From Acidimicrobiia bacterium (GTDB taxonomy: Bacteria; Actinomycetota; Acidimicrobiia; UBA5794; JAOTWH01): a stretch of 11,263 bases of DNA. The stretch spans positions 1 to 11,263 of the forward strand of contig JAOTWH010000057.1 in assembly GCA_029863035.1 (NCBI GenBank), in the 5' to 3' direction. The position numbers were made by a program, and so were the translations under genes. The notes under the pieces were generated by a model. That model did no database searches. It saw nothing but the letters and a program-made list of their open reading frames with translations, and had not been told where the DNA came from. This document shows, piece by piece, positions 5,390 through 11,263 of the stretch; within the stretch, counting starts at the first letter, position 1; the number at the start of each line of letters is the position of its first letter.

Positions 5390-7741
5390 CTAACCCGTCC
5401 GCTCCTTGACGATCCGCGGGATGTCGAGTTTCCGGACCGCACGCAGGCCGGGAAGCTGGGAGAGCAAAGCCACCACCATGATGGCCAGAGCCGACCACAC
5501 CAGAGTCATGGGCTCCATGTGCAGCTCCATGCGGAACAGATCGGTGTTGAAGCTCGACATGGCCTGGGCCGAGAACCAGTAGCCAAGCGCCAGGCCGGGC
5601 ACAACGCCGGCGGCTGCCACCACCAGGTTCTCCGATGTGATGAGACGCGAGATAGTGCTGCGCTCCATGCCAACGGCTTGCAGTGTTGCCACCTCCCTGG
5701 TTCGCTCGGCGATATTCACACTCATCGAGTTGAAGATGAGGGCGAATGCCATCGCCGCACCGAACACCAGCATCACTCCGACGAAGCCATAGAAGAGGCC
5801 CATGTAGCGATCGGCCAGCTCTTGCAAGGCCTTGGCGTCCGACACCGCGGCAACCTGCGGCAAATCGGTGAGCGCATTGCGCACTGCAATGCGGTCCGCT
5901 CCGCCCTCGTAGACGACCAGGGCAGAGGTAACCGGCAGGTCAACATCCGTCAGGGCCGAGACGCCCTGGCGCGAGGCGTAGAGGAAAGTGCCCATCGGCT
6001 CCTCGACGAATCCGACGACGGACACCTCCAGAGTCCAACCCACATCGGGCAGCATCACGTCGACTAGGTCACCCTGTGCGATCCCCAGTTCCTCTGCCAG
6101 GAATGACCCAACCAGCATGCCGTCGTTGGGCAAGGTTGATTCGGTACCACCCGGCTCATAGAAGCCGTGCATGGCGGTGTCAGCCTCCAAGATGACGAAC
6201 GCAGTGTCATACCGCTCACCATTCGCCTCGACCGAGGCGGGTAGCTCCAACGACCGCTCAACCACCGCCACACCGGGTATGTCCGCCAGCGCCTCAACAT
6301 CGGAGGTGGCCTGCGGCTCAACGAAGAACACCCGGGCGTCCTCGCGGCTGATGTCGTTGAACTGACGATCTATCACGTAGTTGACCGTGTCCAACATGCC
6401 CCACGACACGAGGATCAGCACCAGTGACAGAACAACACCGAGCATCGTGAAGATGGTGCGCCGTGGGCTGCGCTCGATGCCGCGCAGTGCCATTCGCCAC
6501 CGAATCGGTAGTGAGCGCAGAATCGGGAGCACCCTTTCGGGGATACTGGGCCGTCCCCGACCTGTCGGAGTCACTCCTCGCATAGTCTCGGCAGGAAGCA
6601 TTCGAGACGCCGTCCGCGCTGGAGCCCATGCGGCCAATACCGCCATGAATAGCCCGAACGCGACCGCCGCACCCAGCGTGGACCATCTCAGCTCGACCAC
6701 TTTCACCGGCACCGAGATGATGTCTGTGTACCAACCGGTGATGACGCGGGCCAGCAAAACGCCGACGATCGCCCCCGGTATGGCGCCGGCCAGCCCTGGA
6801 GCCAGCCCATATCCGAGATAGTGACGTAGCACCTGTCGCTGGCTGTAGCCCTCGGCCATCAATAGGCCCACCTGGGGCCGCTGAGCGTGAACCATCCGAT
6901 TCACCATCACATAGGAGGCCATGGCCGCTGCCCCCAAGAAGAGAATCGGGAAGAACAGAGACATCTCTTCGAACCCCTGCAGGTCCTGGGCCAGCGCCGC
7001 ATTGGATGCTTGTTCGGTCCGGGTATAGGCCTCGGCGGCGCCGAGCGAGCGGGCCGTGGCGATCAGTTCGTCGGACAAGAGCTGGTTCTCTTCGCCACCG
7101 TCGTAATAGACGCCAACATCGTTGGCTACGGAGACGCCTGTTAGGCCGGCAACTGCGCTTTGGGGGACGAACACAACGCCGAAGTCCTCCGGGGTAGTCA
7201 ACAGGTCTTGGCGATCCCGAGCCGGCCAGATGTACTCGGGCGAAGAGACAACTCCTGCTACGTCGACCGTCTCCCATCCCTGGGGCGTCAGCACATCCAG
7301 CGAGGTCCCCGGCCCGAGCTGGAACTCGTCGGCCAAGTGCTGCTCAACGAGAACTCCCTCACCGTCGAGGTACTCACCTTCCAACACCTTGACCATGTTC
7401 ACTTCCGGCTGCACGCCGTCGGGCAGGCCGATAACCCGCCCCAACATCTTCACCCCTCCGACATGAAGGGGAATGTCCACCACGGTTCGGGCCTCGACCG
7501 CCTCCACGCCGTCCGTTCCTTCGGCTATGGCGACAAAGCGATCGACATCGCTGCCGCGCACGAACACGTTGGCAAACCGAAAGTCGGTGGCCGTGCGCTC
7601 GTAGGAGGCTTCGAGATTGCGGAACGAGTCGTAGGCAGAGGCGAAGAGGGCAATGCCAAGGAATACAGTCACGGTGACCGCGGCGAATTGCGGCCAGCTT
7701 CGACCGATATCTCGCCGCAACTTGCGGTGCAGCGAGGTCAC
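5390..7741 (-). CDS. ABC transporter permease, FtsX/MacB-like, two FtsX domains
   Basis: This 783-residue integral membrane protein is the permease of an ABC system of the MacB/LolCDE/FtsX (type VII) class. These systems usually move lipids, lipoproteins or peptides, or transmit force, rather than import solutes. Predicted layout: TM1 at about 18-38, a large extracytoplasmic domain at 40-258, TM2-TM4 at about 262-282, 310-335 and 355-374, TM5 at about 428-450, a second outer domain at 455-645, and TM6-TM8 at about 649-670, 703-724 and 746-765. The charged segment NIAERTREVATLQAVGM (676-692) is the usual FtsX-domain cytoplasmic loop; a matching MVHAQRPQVGLLMAEGYS (283-300) lies in the first half. 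The duplicated half-permeases look like an in-frame LolC-LolE-style fusion. The GTG start at 7741 overlaps the ATPase stop as GTGA, so the two are translationally coupled. The substrate is unknown. Confidence 0.92.
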   Translation of the reverse strand: MTSLHRKLRRDIGRSWPQFAAVTVTVFLGIALFASAYDSFRNLEASYERTATDFRFANVFVRGSDVDRFVAIAEGTDGVEAVEARTVVDIPLHVGGVKMLGRVIGLPDGVQPEVNMVKVLEGEYLDGEGVLVEQHLADEFQLGPGTSLDVLTPQGWETVDVAGVVSSPEYIWPARDRQDLLTTPEDFGVVFVPQSAVAGLTGVSVANDVGVYYDGGEENQLLSDELIATARSLGAAEAYTRTEQASNAALAQDLQGFEEMSLFFPILFLGAAAMASYVMVNRMVHAQRPQVGLLMAEGYSQRQVLRHYLGYGLAPGLAGAIPGAIVGVLLARVITGWYTDIISVPVKVVELRWSTLGAAVAFGLFMAVLAAWAPARTASRMLPAETMRGVTPTGRGRPSIPERVLPILRSLPIRWRMALRGIERSPRRTIFTMLGVVLSLVLILVSWGMLDTVNYVIDRQFNDISREDARVFFVEPQATSDVEALADIPGVAVVERSLELPASVEANGERYDTAFVILEADTAMHGFYEPGGTESTLPNDGMLVGSFLAEELGIAQGDLVDVMLPDVGWTLEVSVVGFVEEPMGTFLYASRQGVSALTDVDLPVTSALVVYEGGADRIAVRNALTDLPQVAAVSDAKALQELADRYMGLFYGFVGVMLVFGAAMAFALIFNSMSVNIAERTREVATLQAVGMERSTISRLITSENLVVAAAGVVPGLALGYWFSAQAMSSFNTDLFRMELHMEPMTLVWSALAIMVVALLSQLPGLRAVRKLDIPRIVKERTG

Positions 7742-8442
7742 CAGCTCAGCTCCGTGGCAGCCACCGGCTCCCTCACCTCATGGTCCTCCACCAGCGAACC
7801 CGAGTGCAGGCGCAGAACGCGGTCGGCCATCTCGCCTATGGCTGCGTTATGCGTGACCAGCAACACCGTATGTCCTTCCTCGCGGTTGAGGCGATGGAGC
7901 AGGTCGAGGATCACTCGACCTGTCTCGAAGTCGAGCTCTCCGGTCGGCTCATCGCACAGCAATAGCGGTGGCCCTTTCACGAGTGCCCTGGCTATGGCCA
8001 CCCGCTGTTGTTCACCACCGCTGAGTTGGCCCGGGAAGTTGTCCAATCGATCGCCCAGGCCCACCTGCTCTAGCACCAGTCGGGAACGGCCTGAGGCGCC
8101 ATCGGCGGAGAGCTCGGCGACCAATTCAACGTTTTCGAGCGCGGTCAGGGTCGGGATCAGATTGAAGAACTGAAAAACGAATCCGGCGGCGTTGCGGCGA
8201 AACCGGGTGCGGCCCTTCATGTCGAGAGCAGTCAGATCGACTCCGTTGACCTCGATCTCACCTGCTGTGGGTTGATCGATGGTCCCGACAAGGTTCAGCA
8301 GTGTGGTCTTGCCCGAGCCACTCGGGCCGAGGATGACTATGAACTCGCCATCGGGGATGTGGAGCGTGATGTCCTTGAGAGCATGTATCGCGGTCGGGCC
8401 CTCTCCGTACGTCTTCCAGACCCCAGCCAAGGACACAGCCAT
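7738..8442 (-). CDS. ABC transporter ATP-binding protein, LolD/MacB family
   Basis: This 234-residue nucleotide-binding subunit powers the adjacent permease. All ABC motifs are intact: Walker A GPSGSGKTT at 39-47, Q-loop Gln91 in VFQFFNLIPTLTALENV, signature LSGGEQQRVAIARAL at 140-154, Walker B LLLCDEPTGELD at 160-171 with catalytic E165, and switch His198 in VTHN. The FFNLIPTLTALENV stretch is typical of the LolD/MacB/FtsE-like group. The ATG at 8442 is chosen because GAGGAG (8449-8454, minus strand) lies 6 nt upstream and the ABC domain begins directly after it. The same frame stays open another 178 codons upstream, but that extension has no domain-like character. No membrane-fusion partner gene is visible nearby, as expected for a monoderm two-component system. 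Confidence 0.96.
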   Translation of the reverse strand: MAVSLAGVWKTYGEGPTAIHALKDITLHIPDGEFIVILGPSGSGKTTLLNLVGTIDQPTAGEIEVNGVDLTALDMKGRTRFRRNAAGFVFQFFNLIPTLTALENVELVAELSADGASGRSRLVLEQVGLGDRLDNFPGQLSGGEQQRVAIARALVKGPPLLLCDEPTGELDFETGRVILDLLHRLNREEGHTVLLVTHNAAIGEMADRVLRLHSGSLVEDHEVREPVAATELSW

Positions 8443-8458
8443 AGTTCGCTCCTCGTAC

Positions 8459-8472
8459 GCGGAATACTCCGC
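8459..8472. promoter_or_regulatory. Near-perfect 14-bp palindrome upstream of ABC ATPase
   Basis: GCGGAATACTCCGC matches its reverse complement at 12 of 14 positions. It sits 17 bp upstream of the ATPase start codon, just before the ribosome binding site, a position where a repressor would block transcription. Its role as an operator is inference. Confidence 0.35.
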
Positions 8473-8506
8473 TGTCAAGGTAGAACGCGGGCATCCACCT
8501 CGACCC

Positions 8507-8520
8507 GTGCCAAAGGGCAC
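8507..8520. promoter_or_regulatory. 14-bp palindrome GTGCC-N4-GGCAC
   Basis: GTGCC (8507-8511) pairs with GGCAC (8516-8520) across AAAG. It is followed on the plus strand by TTTT, which mimics a weak terminator. However, no plus-strand gene precedes it, so a regulator site for the ABC operon, 65 bp upstream of its start, is the more likely reading. Read on the minus strand, its centre CTTT resembles that of the 8621 palindrome. Confidence 0.35.
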
Positions 8521-8620
8521 TTTTGGGTAGGGGAACTGGACGGTGCTCATGGAGTCATTTGAGGCTGCGCGATTCCCCTCGGAAGCCCAGTCCGCAGAAG
8601 TGTCCTGGCACCGTGCGATC

Positions 8621-8635
8621 GGGACTTTTGGTCCC
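8621..8635. promoter_or_regulatory. Palindrome GGGAC-N5-GTCCC, DosR/DevR-like
   Basis: GGGACTTTTGGTCCC has two perfect 5-bp half-sites identical to the half-sites of the mycobacterial DosR/DevR box (core GGGAC, TWWA, GTCCC), but the spacer is one base longer. It lies 132 bp before the phosphatase start and 178 bp from the ABC start. A hypoxia- or redox-type response regulator site is possible; the odd spacing argues for caution. Confidence 0.35.
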
Positions 8636-8704
8636 TTCCATCGAGTTCCCCATCGGGCGTACGGTGGATAAGGAAGATCTCGACAGCGCCGGAGGGACGC
8701 CATC

Positions 8705-8722
8705 GCCAACGCCAACGCCAAC
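8705..8722. repeat. Hexamer tandem repeat GCCAAC x3
   Basis: Three exact copies of GCCAAC occur in tandem just upstream of the phosphatase gene, followed by a degenerate GCGGCA unit. It is a microsatellite-like tract whose length could vary by slippage. In the frame of the phosphatase it would read as alternating Ala-Asn, but no start codon lies between the in-frame stop at 8669-8671 and the GTG at 8768. Confidence 0.5.
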
Positions 8723-8767
8723 GCGGCAGGGCACCATGGAATCCACGACGTCGTCATCACCGACAGC

Positions 8768-10432
8768 GTGGAAGACCGGGCTCGCCGGTTCGCCCGTATC
8801 TGGACGGCCGCTGCCGTGGCGTTGTTCGTGGTGCTGGCGGCAACTGTCGGCCTGCCCCACAGCCCAGATCTCGAAGCGTGGGAGCGACAGGGCCAGCTGG
8901 CAACCATGGGAGTCATCGGCATCGGCGCCCTGCTGGCGTGGAGATGGGAAGGCATCGGTGGCTGCCTCTTGCTCATCGCATCGGCTTCTCTCGGTGTGTT
9001 CGCCTCTCTTCAACATCAACCATTGATCGCGTTCCTGCCCACTGCCATATTCCTCACCCCGGCAATAGCCTTTCTGGTCGCATGGCATCGAACACGCACG
9101 GTCGCTGCGATTCTCACCCTGGGCGCGACGCTGCTTGTGGTTCTGGTCGGTGGCGGCATCGCCGCTCAAGCGATGTACGACTATGGCTATGGCCCCGCCC
9201 ACCCCCAGTCGGCACTACCGGACCTACCTGACAGCGCGGTGACATGGATGTGGTCGGGCGCAGTCAGCGATACCAGCGCCGTGGTCGTGGCCCGGGTTGA
9301 CGATGCCGGCCAGGTCGATTTGACACTCACGGCCGAAACTGGAGAAGAAGCCAACTACCGGGGTCGCCAGATCGAGGATGCCTGGAGATTCGTACTGAGC
9401 GGCCTGGAACCGGCCACCGAGTACACCTACCAACTCGCGATAGACGGTACGTCGGTGATCAACCGTGTCGGTTCGTTCCACACGTTCTCGTCCGGTCCCG
9501 CAAGCTTCAGCGTTGCGGTGGGTAGTTGCTCTCGACTCGGCTCCAACGGGATGGTGTACGAAACCATTCGAGCCGTCGAACCGGACCTCTTCCTGGTACC
9601 CGGCGATTTCTTCTACGCCGACCACATCCAGAGGATCGACCAGTTCCGTGCGGCCTATGACGAGACCCTTACCAGTCCCGCCCAAGCCGCACTTCTGGCG
9701 GAGGTACCGGTCGCCTATGTGTGGGACGACCACGACTTCGGGGGAAACGACTCCGGCTCGACCTCTCCAACCCGCGACATCGCTCGCAGGGCATTCTCCG
9801 CATACGTCCCCCATTACGCCCTCACGGGCACGGGCACCATCAATCAGGCTTTCGCTGTCGGCAGGGTTCAGTTCCTGATGCTCGACAATCGCTCGGCACG
9901 TGACGCCAAGAACGATCCAGACGGGCCAGCTAAGACGATGCTCGGCACCGACCAACTCGATTGGCTGAAGGCCCAGCTCCTCGAAGCCAACGACGAGTAT
10001 CCGTTGATCGTGATCGTGACGTCGGTGCCCTGGATCGCACAACCGGAAGACGGGGCCGACCATTGGGGTGGATACTCCACAGAGCGGCAGGAAATCGCCG
10101 ACTTCCTCGTTGCCAATGACATAGATGGTGTGTTGATGGTGGCCGGGGACGCGCACATGATCGCAATCGACGACGGGAGCAACACCAACTACTCCGCAGT
10201 GGGGAACACGAGCTTCCCACTGTTCCACGCCGCGGCGCTCGACCGCCCCGGAAGCACCAAGGGTGGACCATATAGCGAAGGGGCATTTCCCGGTGGCGGC
10301 CAATTTGGGCTGATCGAGGTGACCGACACCGGCACCGACCACATGATGATTGGACTGTCTGGGTTCGACTGGACCGGATCCAAGCTCGTCCACTACTCAT
10401 TCGAGGTCTCGGCCCCGGAGGTGTCACCATGA
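8768..10432 (+). CDS. Membrane-tethered PhoD-like alkaline phosphatase/phosphodiesterase
   Basis: This 554-residue protein has an N-terminal membrane part and a C-terminal PhoD-type metallophosphoesterase. Five hydrophobic segments (about 11-29, 43-58, 62-80, 86-106, 111-135) have basic loops on the inner side (residues 4-10, 59-61, 107-110), which places the enzyme outside the cell. An Fn3-like PhoD N-domain spans about 155-242. Catalytic motifs follow: GSCSR with C253, the metal-binding-Cys position of PhoD; VPGDFFYADH at 277-286; VWDDHDFGGND at 318-328; LDNRSAR at 372-378; and VAGDAHM at 458-464 with D461 and H463. PhoD enzymes use Fe3+ and Ca2+ to cleave phosphate mono- and diesters, often under phosphate limitation. 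GTG 8768 is the first in-frame start after a stop at 8669 and has no Shine-Dalgarno. The gene overlaps the next by ATGA. Signal-peptide or Tat PhoDs are usual, so the polytopic anchor is less common. Confidence 0.9.
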   Translation: MEDRARRFARIWTAAAVALFVVLAATVGLPHSPDLEAWERQGQLATMGVIGIGALLAWRWEGIGGCLLLIASASLGVFASLQHQPLIAFLPTAIFLTPAIAFLVAWHRTRTVAAILTLGATLLVVLVGGGIAAQAMYDYGYGPAHPQSALPDLPDSAVTWMWSGAVSDTSAVVVARVDDAGQVDLTLTAETGEEANYRGRQIEDAWRFVLSGLEPATEYTYQLAIDGTSVINRVGSFHTFSSGPASFSVAVGSCSRLGSNGMVYETIRAVEPDLFLVPGDFFYADHIQRIDQFRAAYDETLTSPAQAALLAEVPVAYVWDDHDFGGNDSGSTSPTRDIARRAFSAYVPHYALTGTGTINQAFAVGRVQFLMLDNRSARDAKNDPDGPAKTMLGTDQLDWLKAQLLEANDEYPLIVIVTSVPWIAQPEDGADHWGGYSTERQEIADFLVANDIDGVLMVAGDAHMIAIDDGSNTNYSAVGNTSFPLFHAAALDRPGSTKGGPYSEGAFPGGGQFGLIEVTDTGTDHMMIGLSGFDWTGSKLVHYSFEVSAPEVSP

Positions 10433-11263
10433 TCACCACCGGGACGCGTGCTCGCTTTGCTACCCGCCTCGATGGATCTGGCCACCTGATCGCAGAGGTT
10501 GGAGGGAAGGGAGCAGGCCTTGACTGGTTGCTCGCCAATGGATATCCAGTGCCGCAGGCGGCAGTCATCACCACCGCCGCCTACCAGGCTGCTGTAGCGG
10601 AAGAGGGCCTCCGCCTCCTGATTCAAGACCGCCGAACTTCGCCGCTGCCCCGACCCGACCACATTTCGGCAGAGAGTGCTGCGATAGAGAGGTCTTTCAT
10701 TGGCGCTCATATCCCGGACCCGGTCGCAGCGGCCATCGACAGGATCGGCGGTGAGCTCCTGCGGGCGGGGCCGGTGGCCGCCCGGTCTTCGGCAACCGCC
10801 GAGGACCTTGCCGACGCTTCGTTCGCCGGTCAGTACCTGACCATCACCAATATCACAGGAATCGACGAACTGCACCTTGCGATCCGTCGATGCTGGGCGT
10901 CACTGTGGATGCCGGCGGCTCGGGCCTACCGCAAGCGCCACCGGGTGCCGGAAGGCAACCTAGCGATGGCCGTGATCGTCCAGGGGATGGTCACGCCTGC
11001 CTGGTCTGGAGTCGTGTTCACCAGGGACCCGCAGGGTCGTCGCCACCTGCTGCGGATCGAGGCCGTACCGGGCCTTGGCGAGGACCTGGTGTCGGGGAGA
11101 GTCACGCCATCTGACTATCTCGTCCGCCGCGACACGCTCGAGGTCGTCGAAGCGTCGAGGCAGGACGACCTTGACTTCCTCGAGGACCTTGCCCGGCTCG
11201 CCCTTCGAATAGAGCAAGCCACTCAAGCTCCACAGGACATCGAATGGGCGTACACCGATTCTG
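10429..11263 (+). CDS. PEP synthase/PPDK-type ATP-grasp protein (5' part, runs off window)
   Basis: The first 278 residues of a longer protein are visible; the frame is open at the window end. They form the ATP-binding PPDK_N-type domain shared by phosphoenolpyruvate synthase, pyruvate phosphate dikinase and rifampin phosphotransferase. Motifs in order: EVGGKGAGL at 23-31 (K27 is the ATP lysine), VITTAAY at 46-52, VAARSSATAEDLADASFAGQ at 116-135 with R119, CWASLW at 155-160, VIVQGMV at 182-188, SGVVFTRDP at 193-201, GLGEDLVSGRVTPSDY at 215-230, and QDIEWAY at 269-275. ATG 10429 overlaps the phosphatase stop as ATGA and has GGAGG at 10417-10421 with a 7-nt gap, so it is well translated and coupled. 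The phosphohistidine and PEP domains, if present, are beyond the edge, so gluconeogenic PEP synthase, antibiotic phosphotransferase and a split ATP-grasp subunit cannot be told apart. Confidence 0.9.
   Translation, partial: MITTGTRARFATRLDGSGHLIAEVGGKGAGLDWLLANGYPVPQAAVITTAAYQAAVAEEGLRLLIQDRRTSPLPRPDHISAESAAIERSFIGAHIPDPVAAAIDRIGGELLRAGPVAARSSATAEDLADASFAGQYLTITNITGIDELHLAIRRCWASLWMPAARAYRKRHRVPEGNLAMAVIVQGMVTPAWSGVVFTRDPQGRRHLLRIEAVPGLGEDLVSGRVTPSDYLVRRDTLEVVEASRQDDLDFLEDLARLALRIEQATQAPQDIEWAYTDS

Larger units (their letters stand above)
8443..8767. promoter_or_regulatory. Divergent intergenic region between ABC operon and phoD-like gene
   Basis: This 325-bp spacer separates the minus-strand ABC operon from the plus-strand phosphatase gene and should hold both promoters. 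It contains three compact palindromes (8459-8472, 8507-8520, 8621-8635), listed separately, and a hexamer repeat at 8705-8722. A TTGACA-like hexamer on the minus strand (8473-8478) lies too close to the ATPase start for a normal -10 before the ribosome binding site, so I do not call it a promoter. I see no RNA gene or convincing small protein gene. Confidence 0.6.

Noticed and set aside
8473..8478. Minus-strand TTGACA as the -35 of the ABC operon
   Set aside because: A -10 at normal spacing would fall on the ribosome binding site and no TANNNT is found there.
8507..8524. GTGCC hairpin followed by TTTT as a rho-independent terminator
   Set aside because: The stem is only 5 bp and no plus-strand gene precedes it; it lies in a divergent promoter region, so an operator is more plausible.
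8443..8976. N-terminal extension of 178 codons on the ABC ATPase frame
   Set aside because: The frame is open to 8976, but the peptide is low in domain character and overlaps the phosphatase start. The ATG at 8442 has a strong GAGGAG site and begins exactly at the ABC domain.
8736..9026. Alternative ATG start at 8736 implying a frameshifted phosphatase N-terminus
   Set aside because: That frame is Trp/Cys/Ser-rich and does not encode membrane segments, while the GTG 8768 frame gives a coherent five-helix topology.
9224..10393. 389-residue minus-strand frame opposite the phosphatase
   Set aside because: It is antisense to a gene with clear PhoD motifs and has no recognisable features; long antisense frames are common at high GC.

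Overview
The window reads as chromosomal DNA from a high-GC actinobacterium. The evidence is GTG starts on several genes, strong GGAGG-type ribosome binding sites mixed with apparently leaderless genes, a eukaryote-like type II glutamine synthetase, and a secreted protein with a Thr/Ser-rich linker of the kind common in Acidimicrobiia and relatives. The class-level assignment is inference; the sequence does not prove it.

Layout: 1-507 has no convincing gene but carries a 14-bp direct repeat with a 23-bp period. A GNAT acetyltransferase (508-1032, +) converges on glutamine synthetase (1191-2195, -). Upstream of the synthetase on the same strand is a single-pass membrane protein of unknown function (2285-2956, -). 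Divergent from it is a tight folate-pterin operon: a pteridine reductase-like SDR (2993-3724), dihydroneopterin aldolase FolB (3724-4104) and a fused FolK-FolE protein (4097-5218). The three genes overlap end to end. Together they cover GTP to dihydroneopterin triphosphate, the aldolase step, pyrophosphorylation of hydroxymethyl-dihydropterin, and reduction of a pterin or dihydrofolate. FolP, the triphosphate-removing enzyme and FolC are not in view.

A GC-rich intergenic palindromic repeat (5280-5388) separates this operon from a convergent two-gene ABC exporter operon of the MacB/LolCDE/FtsX type: permease 5390-7741 and ATPase 7738-8442, both minus, overlapping by GTGA. The 325-bp divergent spacer 8443-8767 contains three short perfect or near-perfect palindromes and a small hexamer repeat. 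To its right lies a plus-strand pair: a membrane-tethered PhoD-like phosphatase/phosphodiesterase (8768-10432), overlapping by ATGA with a PEP synthase/PPDK-type ATP-grasp protein that runs off the window end (10429-11263, partial).

The most noteworthy points are the FolK-FolE fusion with substitutions at two usual FolK positions, the PTR1-type Asp-Tyr-Lys triad in the SDR heading the folate operon, the translationally coupled PhoD/PEP-synthase-like pair, the palindromic repeat abutting a stop codon, and the palindrome cluster in the divergent promoter region. I do not see a clearly new defence or mobile system.
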